Below, one piece after another: positions 24,200 through 35,683 of a stretch of 64,000 bases of DNA; positions within the stretch are counted from its first letter, which is position 1; each line of letters opens with the position of its first letter. The notes below the pieces were generated by a model that was given only the letters and a program-made list of their open reading frames with translations, made no database searches and was not told where the DNA came from. Both the position numbers and the translations under genes were made by a program. Source of the stretch: Cheilinus undulatus (taxonomy: Eukaryota; Chordata; Actinopteri; Labriformes; Labridae); contig NC_054885.1 in NCBI RefSeq assembly GCF_018320785.1, positions 5,468,921 to 5,532,920 of the forward strand. Direction: 5' to 3'.

Positions 24200-26280
24200 C
24201 TCCATCCCAGCATACGACGACTGTTGTATGGTTGGCTGAAATCACGCAGTGTATACCCGGCTTTACAGAATCTTTTCAGGCGGCCTGGAAACTGGATGAC
24301 TTTCAAGGGTCTCTGAAGATTAACTACACACCAGTAACTCTGATTTTTTGACTTTATTTATCCAATTAATAGCCAGTTTTTCGATTGGTCCTGCAGTTAG
24401 CTGGTTAGCCTGCTGCCATATTGTCTGTTTGTATCCCAGAATGCATTGTGACTGGGCTGTGACAACCAATGGCAGACTGTTCCTTTGTCCTGTCATGCTT
24501 TGCTGAACAGCACATGTGCACAGGCGAAGAAACTGAAGAAGAGAGCCTGAATGACTCATAACAGTGAGAAAGAGACACAGAGAGGCCGTGATTTTTTCCT
24601 TTAAACAGGAACTGCTTTAAATAAAGAGTCAAATTCCAAAAGTAATATGTGAATATTTTGAAGACTGTCACAGAATGATTATGAGTTTTAATTTCTGATT
24701 TGGTTTTATAGTCCCATAACTTTTTTTAAAATTCAAGTGACATTGCTGCAACACACATATTCTTAAAGCCAATAGCTGAGAGCTCTGAGGGTTAATTGAA
24801 GCTTGTTTACACTTTCACCTCACAGCAGGAGACTTTCCCCTTCTGTAAGACTCACAGGACATTAAAAGCATGAAATGGAAAACAAAGCAGCATAAATGAC
24901 GATGCCCTAAACCAATGTGGAACCATTTATAGTGAATGAGTGAGTGGAAAGGAATGATGTGTGCAACAATCCTAAAGTTAGCGTGATATAAATGTAACTC
25001 CCTCGCTGCTATCTCACTGCAAATTTTCCTGAATATTTCATGCTGCGTTCACACATCAGCTCACCCCAACTTCACACAGAAATTTTAACAGGAAGCTGGC
25101 TGAAAGAGTCTGGGTAAAGTTAGAGTGAAAAATAGTCCTTTTGTAAGAAAAATGTTCAAGAGTTCTGTGTTTGTGTGAAAACCTTTTGTGACGACCTCTC
25201 TGTACTGATGCTAGCTCTCTGACTCCACCGCTGCACGCTGAGACGAGTAATCCCCAAGACAAGACACGCCCAGACCCTGTGTTTCCTCATGCTAACATCA
25301 AGAGAAGCAGCCAGACTCTGGAGGCCCTGAGGAGAGACCCGGTCCATCCTCACTTTTACTTTTGGTTTCTCTGCCTTTGGTCTTCCTTCACAGAGCTCAT
25401 ACTGTACATTTCCTCTCATCCACAACTTACAGAGCTGACTTTTACTTTTCAAATCCATGTTTTTGTGAGTTTTTCTCTTGTAAATGAAATATTTTATTGA
25501 TTGGTGTACTGGTGAGACTGTGGATTTGTCTCAGTCTGGTTTCTGGGGGATCAATTATACATGAAACTACATGGAAACCACATAAAGGTTACAAGGAAGT
25601 CTTTCAATAGTGAAAAGCTGTTAAATGTTGTAAAAGACAGTATTGGCATAGCAAATCAGAGCTCTTCCTGCAGCTTTTTTTTCCTACTGAAAAAGCCCAG
25701 AGTGCAGAGTAATATGAGCAACGGTCAAGTTCTTCCCCTCCTTGAGACGCTGTCTCTGGTTCAGGATTGGCTCAACACTAAGAACAGCACACTTGTAGTC
25801 CATGTTCTGGACCCGTCTGTGTAGTGGTTCTTGATCTGCTGACTCCAGCTTCAGTCCACTCCTTGTGAAGCTCTAAATTCTTGAATCTGTTTGTCTGACA
25901 GTCCTGTGAAGGCTGAGAACATCCCTGTTGCTTGTGCTTCTTTCCTTACCACACTTTTCTCTTCCAGTCAACAGCACAAAATACACTGCATGAACGCTAA
26001 ATCCAACAGCATTAATGTCACCGTAGAAAACACTCTGAGTCTGGGTGAACATTTTAGCAACATCCCTCAAAGCGTTCTTGCAAAATCACCGAGAACAGCC
26101 GGGATGGACAGATGGACAACCTGAAAACACACTGCCTCCAGCCTCAGCTTTCACCAGAATGGAGTCATTAAAAAGCCTTAAAATAAACAAAAATAAATAA
26201 ATAACATTCAGTGAGAAATAGAGATGCAGAGATAAATTGACTTTTAAAAAATATTCACATACATGCCACAATATTACATG
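24200..26280. other. Intergenic, no gene seen
   Basis: No recognisable gene or well-bounded element. Open frames near 25056-25458 and 25561-26124 have no family resemblance. Confidence 0.4.
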
Positions 26281-27300
26281 GATAAGGTGGTTAGGGTGTA
26301 AGAGTTAGGGTTAAATACCAGATAATTTCCAAAATATTACAAGGGTTGAGGTTGGGGCATTAGAGAGTAAAAGTTAGGGTTAAATACCACTATATTACCA
26401 GATAATTGCCACAATATTACAAGGTTTAGGTGGCTAGGTGAGGGGGTAGGAGTTAGGGTTGAATCCCACATTATTACCAGAAAATTGCCACCAAATTACA
26501 AGGTTTAGAGGGTAAGAGTAAGGGTAAAATACTACCTAATAACAGATAATTGCCACAATATTACAAGGTTTAGGGGGTAGGGGCTGGGTAAAATACCACT
26601 TAACTGCCAGAGAATTGCTTGAGTATTACATGGGTTAAGTGTTAGTGTTAGGGGAGAAGAGTTTGGGTAAAATACTCCTTAATTTTCAGAGAATTGACAC
26701 AATAATTCAAGGGTTAGAACTGGGGGGCTAGGGGTCGAGGGGTAGGGTAAAATACCACCTAAATACCAGATAATTGCCACAATATTACAAGGGTTAGGGT
26801 GGGTGGTTAGGTGGTAAGAGTTAGGGTAAAATACCTCCATATTACCAGATAATAACCACAATGACTGTGTTCACAATGTCATGAGTATCCCGGCTACTGA
26901 AGATGTAGGCATGGAGAGAAACCAGGATACTCAAAAGACCCGACAGAAACCGGGATGCCCACAACCATGTAAACACAGTCTTGTCACAAGGTTAGAGTTT
27001 GGGGGTAAGGGTTAGAGTAAAATACCAACTGATTACCAGATAACTGCCACAATGTTACGAGGACAGGGGGTTCAGGTCAGGGTAAAATACCAGCTACTTA
27101 CAGGAGAATTACCACAGTATTACTAGGGTCAGAGGGTATGGTTGTGGTAAAATACTAGCTAATTACCACAGTATTACTAGGGTTAGGGTTGTGGTAAAAT
27201 ACCACCTAATTAACAGAGAATTGCCACAAGGTTACAAGGACAGGGGTAGGGGTCAGGGTAAAATACCAGCTATTTACCAGAGAATTGCCACAAAATATCA
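26281..27300. repeat. Degenerate ~80-bp tandem array with TTAGGG-like motifs
   Basis: About a dozen diverged units, each built from TAAAATACCACCTAATTACC, AGATAATTGCCACAATATTA, then CAAGGGTTAGGG and GGGTAGGGGTTAGGGT-like blocks. The interspersed GGGTTAGGG resembles telomere repeat by composition but is not a run of TTAGGG. One unit is interrupted by a 118-bp inverted-repeat insert (26863-26980). Confidence 0.9.
26863..26980. mobile_element. 118-bp palindromic MITE-like insert
   Basis: The ends are GACTGTGTTCAC and, inverted, GACTGTGTTTAC. Inside, GAGTATCCCGG and CCAGGATACTC, and CCCGGCTACTGAAG-like parts, form further inverted pairs. It interrupts the phrase CCACAAT...CACAAGG of the tandem unit, so it arrived after the array formed. 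Too small to code. Confidence 0.75.
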
Positions 27301-28779
27301 TATTTTCAAGTTATTTTTTGTCAAATGCCAACTTCTTACAAGGTTAATACCACCTTGTTCTTGAGTAATTACTAGCACATTACACTTATTACTATAGAAA
27401 TACTCGGTTATTAGGGCCCACTTAAATAATGTGTTACCAAAATTCGTTTTAAATTTGAAATACCAAAAAAGTGAAATTAAAAACTTTGAATCACATGTGC
27501 AACAGGTGTACATATGCAGCATGACGATTGAAGGTGGGTTGTAAAAGTGTGACAGGCGTCCTAATGGTCTGTCATCGGCATCAACAGAGGCCTCAGTGAT
27601 TACTTCATATCTTGTTTACTGCCAAGTAGCTCTGCTCTCCAAGTGACAGGCCACAAGACGCTTTTTAATCTAGACGCTGTCAGAACAGTCACCATGGAGT
27701 ACGACTTTCTCTCTCTCGCAGAGGTACAATCTCAAACATATTTGCATCTTTCCTGACTGATGCTGATGCATCGTCACATTTTCCTTCTTTTACTGACAGA
27801 ATTTTTGATCCTGTGTGTCCTGTTTATACTGCAGACGTGACTATGAACTTCCTTATCCAAGCTGAAAACTCGTCTCATTGAAGTCCAGTCCCTGCTGGTG
27901 TTGGTGGTGATTATATGCTGCAGGAGATGAACTGAAGGTGACGGCTGGCAGCAGCAGAGAGTCAAACAGGTAAAAAAAAACCTGACAGCTGCAAGATGAG
28001 ATTCATTTTAAACCCCTCATTTACTCCCATGCTTTCCACAGGCCAACACCACCATGGGGATAAATTAACTCTGTGTTCAGTGGAAACGTCTGAATTTTAA
28101 ACATTTCCATGTAATAAATTATTCATTCTCAAACAGTTGATGTTCTCTTAAATCACATTCTTCATGAACAGTCTGTTTGTTGTGGATTTGTGAGCTTTTC
28201 TATATGCAGTGCCAACATTATCTACGCTGTCATCTTTCTAATTTCCATGCTGCTGTATTCTACATCACGTGTCCACTACACTAAAAGTGAGATGGATTCT
28301 TCTCTCCGTTTAGATTACATGTTGCAGATAACCAGCAGTTTCTTTGCAGAATGTATCTTGAGTAATTGGTTCAGTGTACCCAGTTGCGGCACATAAGATG
28401 GTCCACTAACCATAAATTCAGTCCATATAGGGGTAAAATTAGTCTGGCATTGTATGCACCAGTACATAGACTGCAGAAGATGAGAACTAGGATAGGTTTA
28501 AATTATTTTTATTTCACTATATACTGAAGAAGAATCATGCAAGTGAAAATTCTGGGGTTGTAATGGAAGGCTTGCTTAACTGGAACCAATTTACACTGAG
28601 AATAATAATGGTCAAGGAATCAAAAGCAATGCAAACTAACCTGTGGTATCAATGAGTTTGGTATGAAATGTTTTTGTGTGATTTATCATGATCTGCAGAT
28701 ATGCATGGACAGGCTCCCAAAAGTGGTCCGAGAATCAAATACTGGGGGACTCCAGATTGCTATAATGATTGACTCACAT
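27301..28779. other. Intergenic, one possible small exon
   Basis: No recognised gene. At 27692 there is ATG in strong context (CACCATGG) opening a 10-codon frame that ends in GAG|GTACAATC, a fair donor. This could be a first coding exon, but there is no partner exon I can find and the peptide is too short to identify. Confidence 0.25.
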
Positions 28780-28930
28780 GTAATGTCAGAAAGACTCATT
28801 CCATTTGATGCCTGCAGCTCCAAAAAAGTTGGTACAGGGTCATGGAAATACTGGGAAAGTTGTAGAACGCCCAATAAACACCTGGAATATTCCACAGGTA
28901 AGAAGGTTGAATAATGCCGCGTTTCCACCA
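28780..28930. mobile_element. Fragment of a common fish DNA transposon
   Basis: Contains CTCCAAAAAAGTTGGTACAG, ACTGGGAAAGTTGTAGAACG and CACCTGGAATATTCCACAGG, the left end of an element family whose other end (CCCAGCTTTCTTGGAATT) is seen at 47100-47415. Truncated. Confidence 0.55.
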
Positions 28931-29224
28931 GGTGGTCTGGTTTGATTGAGTACGGCTTGGTATGGTTCGCTTAAAATATTAGCATTTAAAATAGTTAGCA
29001 TTTCCACAGACATCCATATCTCACTGCAAAGGCACAAGTCTGCCAGTCCAGCTGCTGAGTTGTAGAGAGGATGAGTTACAGATATCAGTAGGGAATAAGA
29101 ATTAAACAACTTTATTTCAGCTGAAAGTGCTGTTAAAAAACTATCTACATCTTAATCATGTTAACTGCAGTCAGGACAGATCCTTGGGGGTAACAGGCTT
29201 AACAAGTCCACTAAGAAGTCCCTT

Positions 29225-30012
29225 TCCCCAGCGACACTGTCCAACTCCTGCTGGGGATCCTGAGGCATTCCCAAACCAGACTAACCTTGCAAAGCAGATG
29301 GATTTGCCCGTTTCCTTGTTTTTCACTGGCGAATCCATCTGGCAAAGCTTCCATCTGAACCGTTTGGGCCCGGTTAGAAAGTGACAGGACCAATCAGCAA
29401 CGAGGGGCAGTACTTTCAGGCACAGCAGAGTCGTGACATAAACAAGCAGCAACAAGAGGCCGATGCAATTATGGCAGAAGAGCTTAGCGTGGATGCTGCT
29501 AAAGCGCCAGTGTTATCAGAATTGACGACATTTCTTCTTTAAAAGAAGAACAAAGAACAGCAGTGAGTTGTTTTCTTTCCAAAAACCACAAAAGTTATGT
29601 ACTGACATGTTTATAGTTGCCATGTTTCGCGTTATTCCTCGGTGGCAGCGCACATGCACCTCGATAGCAGCTACGTCACGTGCTTTGTTGATCTGATTGG
29701 CCCGTAGAGATGTGACGGACAGAATGTTCATCCAATCACACTCCGAGTTTTTTTCAAAGCTTTTGCCTTTTCTCAAATGTTTCCTATTAAAGCTTTCCTG
29801 GATGGATGTGTGAAACAAATCCATCTGGCGTGTCAGGTTAAGACCAGACAGGATACATACTCTCTCCAGCACATTCTGGGTCTTCCCCTGAGTTCCTCTC
29901 AGCCAGACATACCCGGAGTACCTCCATGAGGAGGCAACCAGGAGGAAACTGATCAGATGCTCGAACCACCTCAACTGGCCCCTTTCGATGGTTGGCTGAG
30001 CCCAGCCACCCA
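29225..30012 (-). mobile_element. LINE reverse-transcriptase 3' fragment, interrupted
   Basis: Minus-strand remains of a non-LTR retrotransposon: GQLRWFEHL near 29950-29990 and the following residues match the C-terminal region of fish LINE polyproteins (SQLRWFGHL in intact copies). The fragment resumes as GGCATTCCCAAACCAGAC on the far side of the TA-flanked element at 29284-29838. A sister fragment is at 53270-54070. Confidence 0.65.
29284..29838. mobile_element. TA-flanked TIR element, family E copy 1
   Basis: A 555-bp element with ends ACCTTGCAAAGCAGATGGAT and, inverted, ACCTGACACGCCAGATGGAT, flanked by TA on both sides. The interior includes CCAATCAGCAACGAGGGGCA and AACAAGAGGCCGATGCAATT. 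The same family is at 35230-35550, 58384-58547 and, broken, at 56790-57980. No transposase seen. Confidence 0.85.
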
Positions 30013-32289
30013 CTAGAGCAGTGGTTCCCATCGTTTTCCAGCTCAGGACCCACTTTTAAGTCTCAAAAATTTTCGCAGCCCACATCCGAAACCCCATAAA
30101 TACGGAGGCCATATAATGTGTTCTCAAAACACTTTTTTAAATTGAAGATTGAACATAAAGGACTGAACTGAATACAGGAGAAACATGTTGGAAGCTCCAC
30201 AGTCGCTAACACAGCATCTGTAACATGTCACATCACCTTCAGTCTTACAGTTTTCAAGGAGCTGTCCACACAATAACCTCTAGGATATCAGGATAACTTA
30301 TACAACCCCCCTGCAGCTGATCTGAATGCAGATTTATGCAGCTAGACACTGGAGATATTAGTGGATATTCAGCTCTATTCTGCGCAAACATTTAGTTCCT
30401 TTTGTGGGCTGTTTTGCAACACAAACACAGACCCCCTGAGCTGACCTTGTAACAATATTTTTTTCTGTTAGTTGAAGTATGCACTGTGTGGGTTCTTTAT
30501 TATGATAATAGAAACTCAGCAGCTGGAGGGAAAGCAGGACTGGTAGAGAAAGATCTAAAAGCGGTCCTGATGAAATGCAGAAATGCTCAACAATCACTAC
30601 CACTTGTTTTTGCAGCAGAAAAATTGAAACTAACAAAGTAGTTTATTTATTACTGCATTGCTATTTTGTATGAAGGCGAGGCTGAATATGTTTGTCACTT
30701 AAGTTTTCCCACTTTGACAGGGCTAATAATAGAATTCAGAGTGATTTAATGCAGATTTTAACTGCGGACTAAAATGATCAGGCATGTGAACATCAGAATG
30801 ACAGGCTGAACTTTCTATTCTAATATCTATCTCCAAAGCACATGTCGCTCTCGTCAGTCTTGAAGGCACGTTTCTCATTGTGTTTCCTATTATTCACTGG
30901 CTTTTTATTACTGACCCTCCTCAATTTAACAAACAGTAATGAAAAGGATGGAAATCTACAGCCCTCTGCAGGACATGAGATCTAGACACCTCTGATTTCA
31001 CGTGACCATTTATGATTCCTACAATTAATTTACCTTACAGAGCACCATGAGAGAGGTTGTAATCAGCCACACTGTAGATCCTGCAGCGGACTGAAAACGT
31101 GCACAGAATTCTACGTTTAATTTGATTTGTCTATGCAGAGACGTGTTGGCGTTTGAATGTAATCTCATGTAATTTCCATTTAGATAATCAGAGGGTAAAT
31201 TACCCTGAGGAGTCTTCCTCTGAGAGCAGCAGTGAGGATGGAGGTTGACGTGGTCAGCATGAGAACAATCAGCAATACTTTTTAGGAGAGATGCTTCTAT
31301 TGATCAGGAACGATTTCCATTGGACATGATTGGTCGATTGGTATTGTTGCTTCAGTGAGGCATCGTAGGGTTACAAAGTGATATGTTTAAGGTTTGATAG
31401 GTAAAATGACTGTTCTGCAGAGGTGGATAAAATGTCATCATAATGTCAGGGCTAGGTATTTCCCACTGCCCCGCGTTTAAATGAACATTGCAATGCACGC
31501 TGATTTGAGATTACAAACACATCCTACATAGAATTAATTACAGCAGATTGTTCTAATCATAGAAGATAACAGGAAGGTATAGTTTTGAATCTGTAAGCAT
31601 TACTTCTGCTGTTGTTGCTAACTGCTAATCAGCCTGGTGTCATGTGCGGATGAAGATCGGTGTTGCTTAAGTGTTTTACCTTGTTTACTGCACAGCTTGC
31701 AGGACTCCTGTCCAACTCCTGACCTTCTGGTGCTAAAAAATTCAGTGTCTTTCCTTTTAATCTTGAATAAATTAACTTTATTGTCATTAAACACGCGGTA
31801 CAATGAATTGCTGACAGTAGACAGACATCGTGATCCATGTTATTGGAGTGAGTACCACCTCTAAGTTGTTCTGGAGTAAGGGGGGGTGCGCTGCATCATG
31901 CAGTTGAGCATCTGTTGCCATCTGTTGCCAACTGAGCCTTGGGGGTTGTGTATTTTAGAATTGCCGATGTCAATTTCGATAGAAATATGTGTCCCCCTAT
32001 ATTACCATACCAGTGAGGTGAGTAGTGGTGTGATTTCAGTAGATTTTGCAGTGGGACCATTATGTGATTGGGGCTATTCATCCAACAAAGTACGCTGCCC
32101 CTTGAGATCTTAAGTGAGATTTTATAAATGGAGTTTCTGAGACTTGGCTCCAAAATATGCTCACCTTATGCTTGTGCTTGTTGATGCCAACAATAATAAT
32201 AAAGATGTCAATATGCTGTTCAGAGTTCTGCCTGTCTGCGCACGCAGAAAACACGCAATGTAGCAGATTTTGGTAGGGTAGCAGAATAG
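30013..32289. other. Intergenic, no gene seen
   Basis: Begins with a solo left end of the CAGTGGTTCCCA element type at 30023. The rest is AT-rich and shows no recognisable gene. Overlapping frames on both strands at 31618-31864 are of unknown type. Confidence 0.4.
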
Positions 32290-32446
32290 ATTATAAAGTA
32301 TATTTTTGGGCTTTTATACCTTTATATAGAGAGGAGGACAGCAGATAGCGTAGAGAGAGAGTGGAGGAGAGACATGTGGGAGAGGAGCTGCAGGCCAGAT
32401 TTGAACTGGGACCGACCTACCAGGCCATCTGCGCCGCACTAAAATT
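32290..32446 (-). mobile_element. tRNA-derived SINE, family F copy 1
   Basis: Read on the minus strand it begins with a tRNA-like head (GGCGCAGATGGCCTGGTAGG) and has a B-box-like GTTCAAATCTGGCC, then the GAGAG-rich body and a T-rich-to-A-rich end. It shares this layout with the better preserved copy at 52054-52241. The A box is decayed. No target duplication found. Confidence 0.65.
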
Positions 32447-34134
32447 TTTGATCACAGGCCTATAATGATGTATTCAAATTAAGGCTGTGTAGATTAGCCG
32501 AGGTGATCACATTAAATTAAGGTCCACAGTTCGTGCTACGATACTTTTTGATTGTGATTAATTGCATGCTTTTTTGTCATTCTCAGCCCAGTTTTTCTAT
32601 GTCTAATTTCACTTTACAAACCTCACAGACAGCTCATTGGACAAATCAGAAGTCATGTACATCCTTTTACTGATGTCATTTTAATCCATAGCAACTTCCT
32701 TTTTCTGTGGTTAAGTCTATTTTTTTTTTTTTTTTTGTTCAATCTGCCTAAAAAAGAAGGTAACAGAAATAAAATAACGGAATTTTAAAAAGTGGTAGAA
32801 AGGGTGCAATTAACTGTGATTAATCACAGAAATTCTGAGATGAATCAGTTAAAAAATTATTAACAATTTGAATCATTTGACAGCCCTAATTCAAATGTAA
32901 CTTGCAGAGAGGAAATGTGGGTTTTGGTTAAAAAAAATTTTAAAAAATTTTTAAAAATCAGTTTTGAGGTGAATTTATTTATTTTCTTAGCAATACAAAA
33001 TAATTGCATTGATAATATATCATAATAATAGTATTATACATTTGCTTTTACATTCTTATACTTAATATACTCAAGACAAATGATTTCGGGTGGTTTTTCA
33101 TAGCTCGTAGTGCGGGGACAGTTTAATCCTTCTGGTCTATTTTTATAAATGCTGTTTTTTTATGGACTTTCTTGTGCTGTGTTTAAATGCCATTTGATGT
33201 TTTTAAAGCACGTTTATCACCTGTGGGATGTTGTAAAGGGCTATATAAATAAAGTACATTTACATTTATATCTTACACTACTTGCATTGTAAAGCCTGGT
33301 GAACAGGATTAAAGCTGCATGTAAATATTTTGCTGTTCTGTTGCTGTATCTCATTCATGTTTGTGCTGCTTGCTTTAAATCGACCGCGATTATTTTGACT
33401 TCAGTTACTCGGTTATTTCAATTGGCTAAAATCACCCCCATAATATGCTCCCCATGTCATTCTTACTTTAATTCCCCTTTACAGTCAGTTTGACTTTCCT
33501 CTAATTTCAATGTCCATGATAAGTCAAAATTGAGTTTGTTAGATCCTCCAAAGAAGCTAAAATGCATAAGCAATTACCCGCCTGCACAGAGGCCAAGTGC
33601 CATCACAGTTACCACTATAATTAGTTGTTTAAATAGCTCTGACCGAGCCTGAGTCACCAAAATGTTGTTTTTGTTTTAACTCAGCCATTAACCTTGCAGT
33701 AAAGTGTCAAAGAGGGTAAAAATCTCTTTTTTAAAGTTTTCTGGCCAAACAGTTTGGATAATGACTGCTTTTTCAGTTACAAAACACAACTAAGAGTAAG
33801 CAAAACAAAGGAAAACATTAAAGAATCAATCAAAACTTTTAATTAGTCCACAAAACCAGCTCCAGCAGATTGGGGAGAGCACCCTGCCACACCTGGGGTC
33901 CCTGCTTTCTACAGCTGAGAGGCAGAGTATCTACAGATGCATTTTTTTTTGACAGATTTACCCACACTGGAGAAATATCACGGATTTTGAATGTCCGACG
34001 AAAACTACATGACATTTTAGTCTAGTTTTAGTCATCTTGATGAAAACTAAACTTGGTTTTTGTCAGTTTTAGTCATCATAGATCTATTTTTGTCAAAAAG
34101 GTTGTAAAAATGCATTAAATGTGGCATGGCGTTC
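32447..34134. other. Intergenic, LINE tail at 33120-33275
   Basis: Mostly AT-rich. At 33120-33275 TTAAATGCCATTTGATG... leads into GGGCTATATAAATAAAGTAC, the usual 3' end of an L2-type LINE. The remainder shows no recognisable gene; there is a 16-base T run near 32731. Confidence 0.45.
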
Positions 34135-34340
34135 CAAAAAAGGGGCAAAAATGGGTTAAAAGTGGTAAAAAGAAGTGACAAAATTGCAAAAAAAGCTGCA
34201 AAATGGTTCAAGCTGTCAATAAAATCAATTTAACCAACCCAAAATTAGCTTGCCATGCTTTTCAGCTCTAAATGAGGTAACTGTTAGCCAGGATACTATC
34301 ACCAATGCTACTGATCCAGCTCACTTACACTGATGTCATC
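34135..34340 (-). repeat. Family A repeat, inverted 5' fragment (copy 3)
   Basis: Reverse complement reads GATGACATCAGTGTAAGTGA, GGATCAGTAGCATTGGTGAT, ATCCTGGCTAACAGTTACC, then enters the TTTTGCCAC-type array. This matches the left ends at 7384 and 12262, but on the opposite strand. Only about 200 bp remain. Confidence 0.8.
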
Positions 34341-34517
34341 TTTAAATCACAGCTGGAGAGGGCCCATTCTATGGGTTTTTTCCAGACAGAGCTGTGGGCA
34401 TGCCTGGTTACAGTAGGCTGATTGCCATAAAGTTGTAGTAATAACGTATGGTTGTACAAGTTCCCAAGGCACACCTAGACTTGCCTCAAGGCACACTAGT
34501 GTGCCCTGCCACACCAT

Positions 34518-35216
34518 TTGAGAATCACTGATCTAAACCATTCCATTGTAGCTCTGGCTGTATGTTTAGGCTCGTTGTCCTGCTGGAAGGTGAGCCTCCG
34601 CCCCAGTCTGAAGTCTTTTGCTGATTCTTACAGGTTTTCCTCCAGGATTGCCCGATATTTGGCTCCATCCATCTTGCCATCAACTGAAGAAAAGCATCCC
34701 CACAGCATGATGCTGCCACCCCCATGTTTCACAGTGGGGATGGTGTGTTCAGGGTGATGTGCAGTGTTAGTTTTCCTCCACACATAGCATTTCGGCCAGA
34801 AAGTTCAGTTTTGGTCTCATCTGGCCAAAGCACCTTCTTCCACATGTTTGGTGTCCCCCACACACTTTCTTCTTGCTACTCTTCCATAAAAGCCAGATTT
34901 GTGGAGGGCACGACTGTGGACAGGTTCTTCCATCTGAGCTGTGGATCTCTGCAGCTCCTCTAGAGTTCCCACGGGCCTCTTTGTTGCTTCTCTGATCAAT
35001 GCTCTCCTTGCCCGGCCTGTAAGTTAAGGTGGACGGCTGTCCTTCAATCGGTTTGTTGTTGTGCCATGCTCTTTCATTTTCCGATGATGGATTGAACAGT
35101 ACTCCGTGAAATGTTCAAATCTTGAAATCTTGGGATATTTTTTATAACCTAACCCTGCTTTAAACTTCTCCACAACTTTATCTCTGACCTGTCTGGTGTG
35201 TTCCTTGGTCTTCATG
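34518..35216 (-). pseudogene. Tc1-like transposase pseudogene
   Basis: Minus strand, N-terminus at the right. TKEHTRQVRDKVVEKFKAGL and the helix-turn-helix QSIIRKMKE-type region lie at 35024-35215 (second frame), the RARRALIREATKRPVGTLEE region at 34817-34999, and the [18 protein letters not shown] and QDN-preceding parts near 34525-34725. At least three frame changes separate these. It is the classic fish Tc1 family, now dead, and different from the one at 15846-17287. Confidence 0.85.
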
Positions 35217-35229
35217 GTGCTGTTTGGTA

Positions 35230-35550
35230 ACCTGACATGCCAGATGAATTTGTTTCACACATCCATCTGGAAAACCATCAATACTAAGTGTTTGGGAAAG
35301 GGCTGAGGATTTGAGAGAAACTCAGAGTGTGATTGGATGAACGTTCTGTCTGTCACATCTCATAATTGCACCGGCCTCTTGTTGCTGCTTGCATACATCA
35401 CAGCTCCGCTGCGCCTGAAAGTACTGCCCCTCATCGCTGATTGGTCCTGTCACTTTCTAACCGGGCCAAAACGGTTCAGATGGGAGCTTTGCAAGATGGA
35501 TTTGCCAGTGAAAAACAAGGAAACAGGCGTATCCATCTGCTTCACAAGGT
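35230..35550. mobile_element. TA-flanked TIR element, family E copy 2
   Basis: A 321-bp element with ends ACCTGACATGCCAGATGAAT and, inverted, ACCTTGTGAAGCAGATGGAT, flanked by TA (35228-35229, 35551-35552). It is in the opposite orientation to copy 1 and shares CTCTTGTTGCTGCTTGC and CTGATTGGTCCTGTCACTTT with it. It sits 14 bp beyond the Tc1 pseudogene's start. Confidence 0.85.
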
Positions 35551-35683
35551 TAGCTGTTTGGGTGTTTTAAGAAAATTGGGAAAGACTTCTGTTTTCTGGC
35601 GAACAGTGTGCTGGCAACAGCTGTAGTCCCAGACCTGTAAGATTTCTAAAATAGTGTGAGAACAATATTGGGACGCTATAAAC

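Noticed and set aside
26281..27300. A true telomere or interstitial telomeric tract
   Set aside because: There is no run of TTAGGG; the words are embedded in an 80-bp unit of different sequence.
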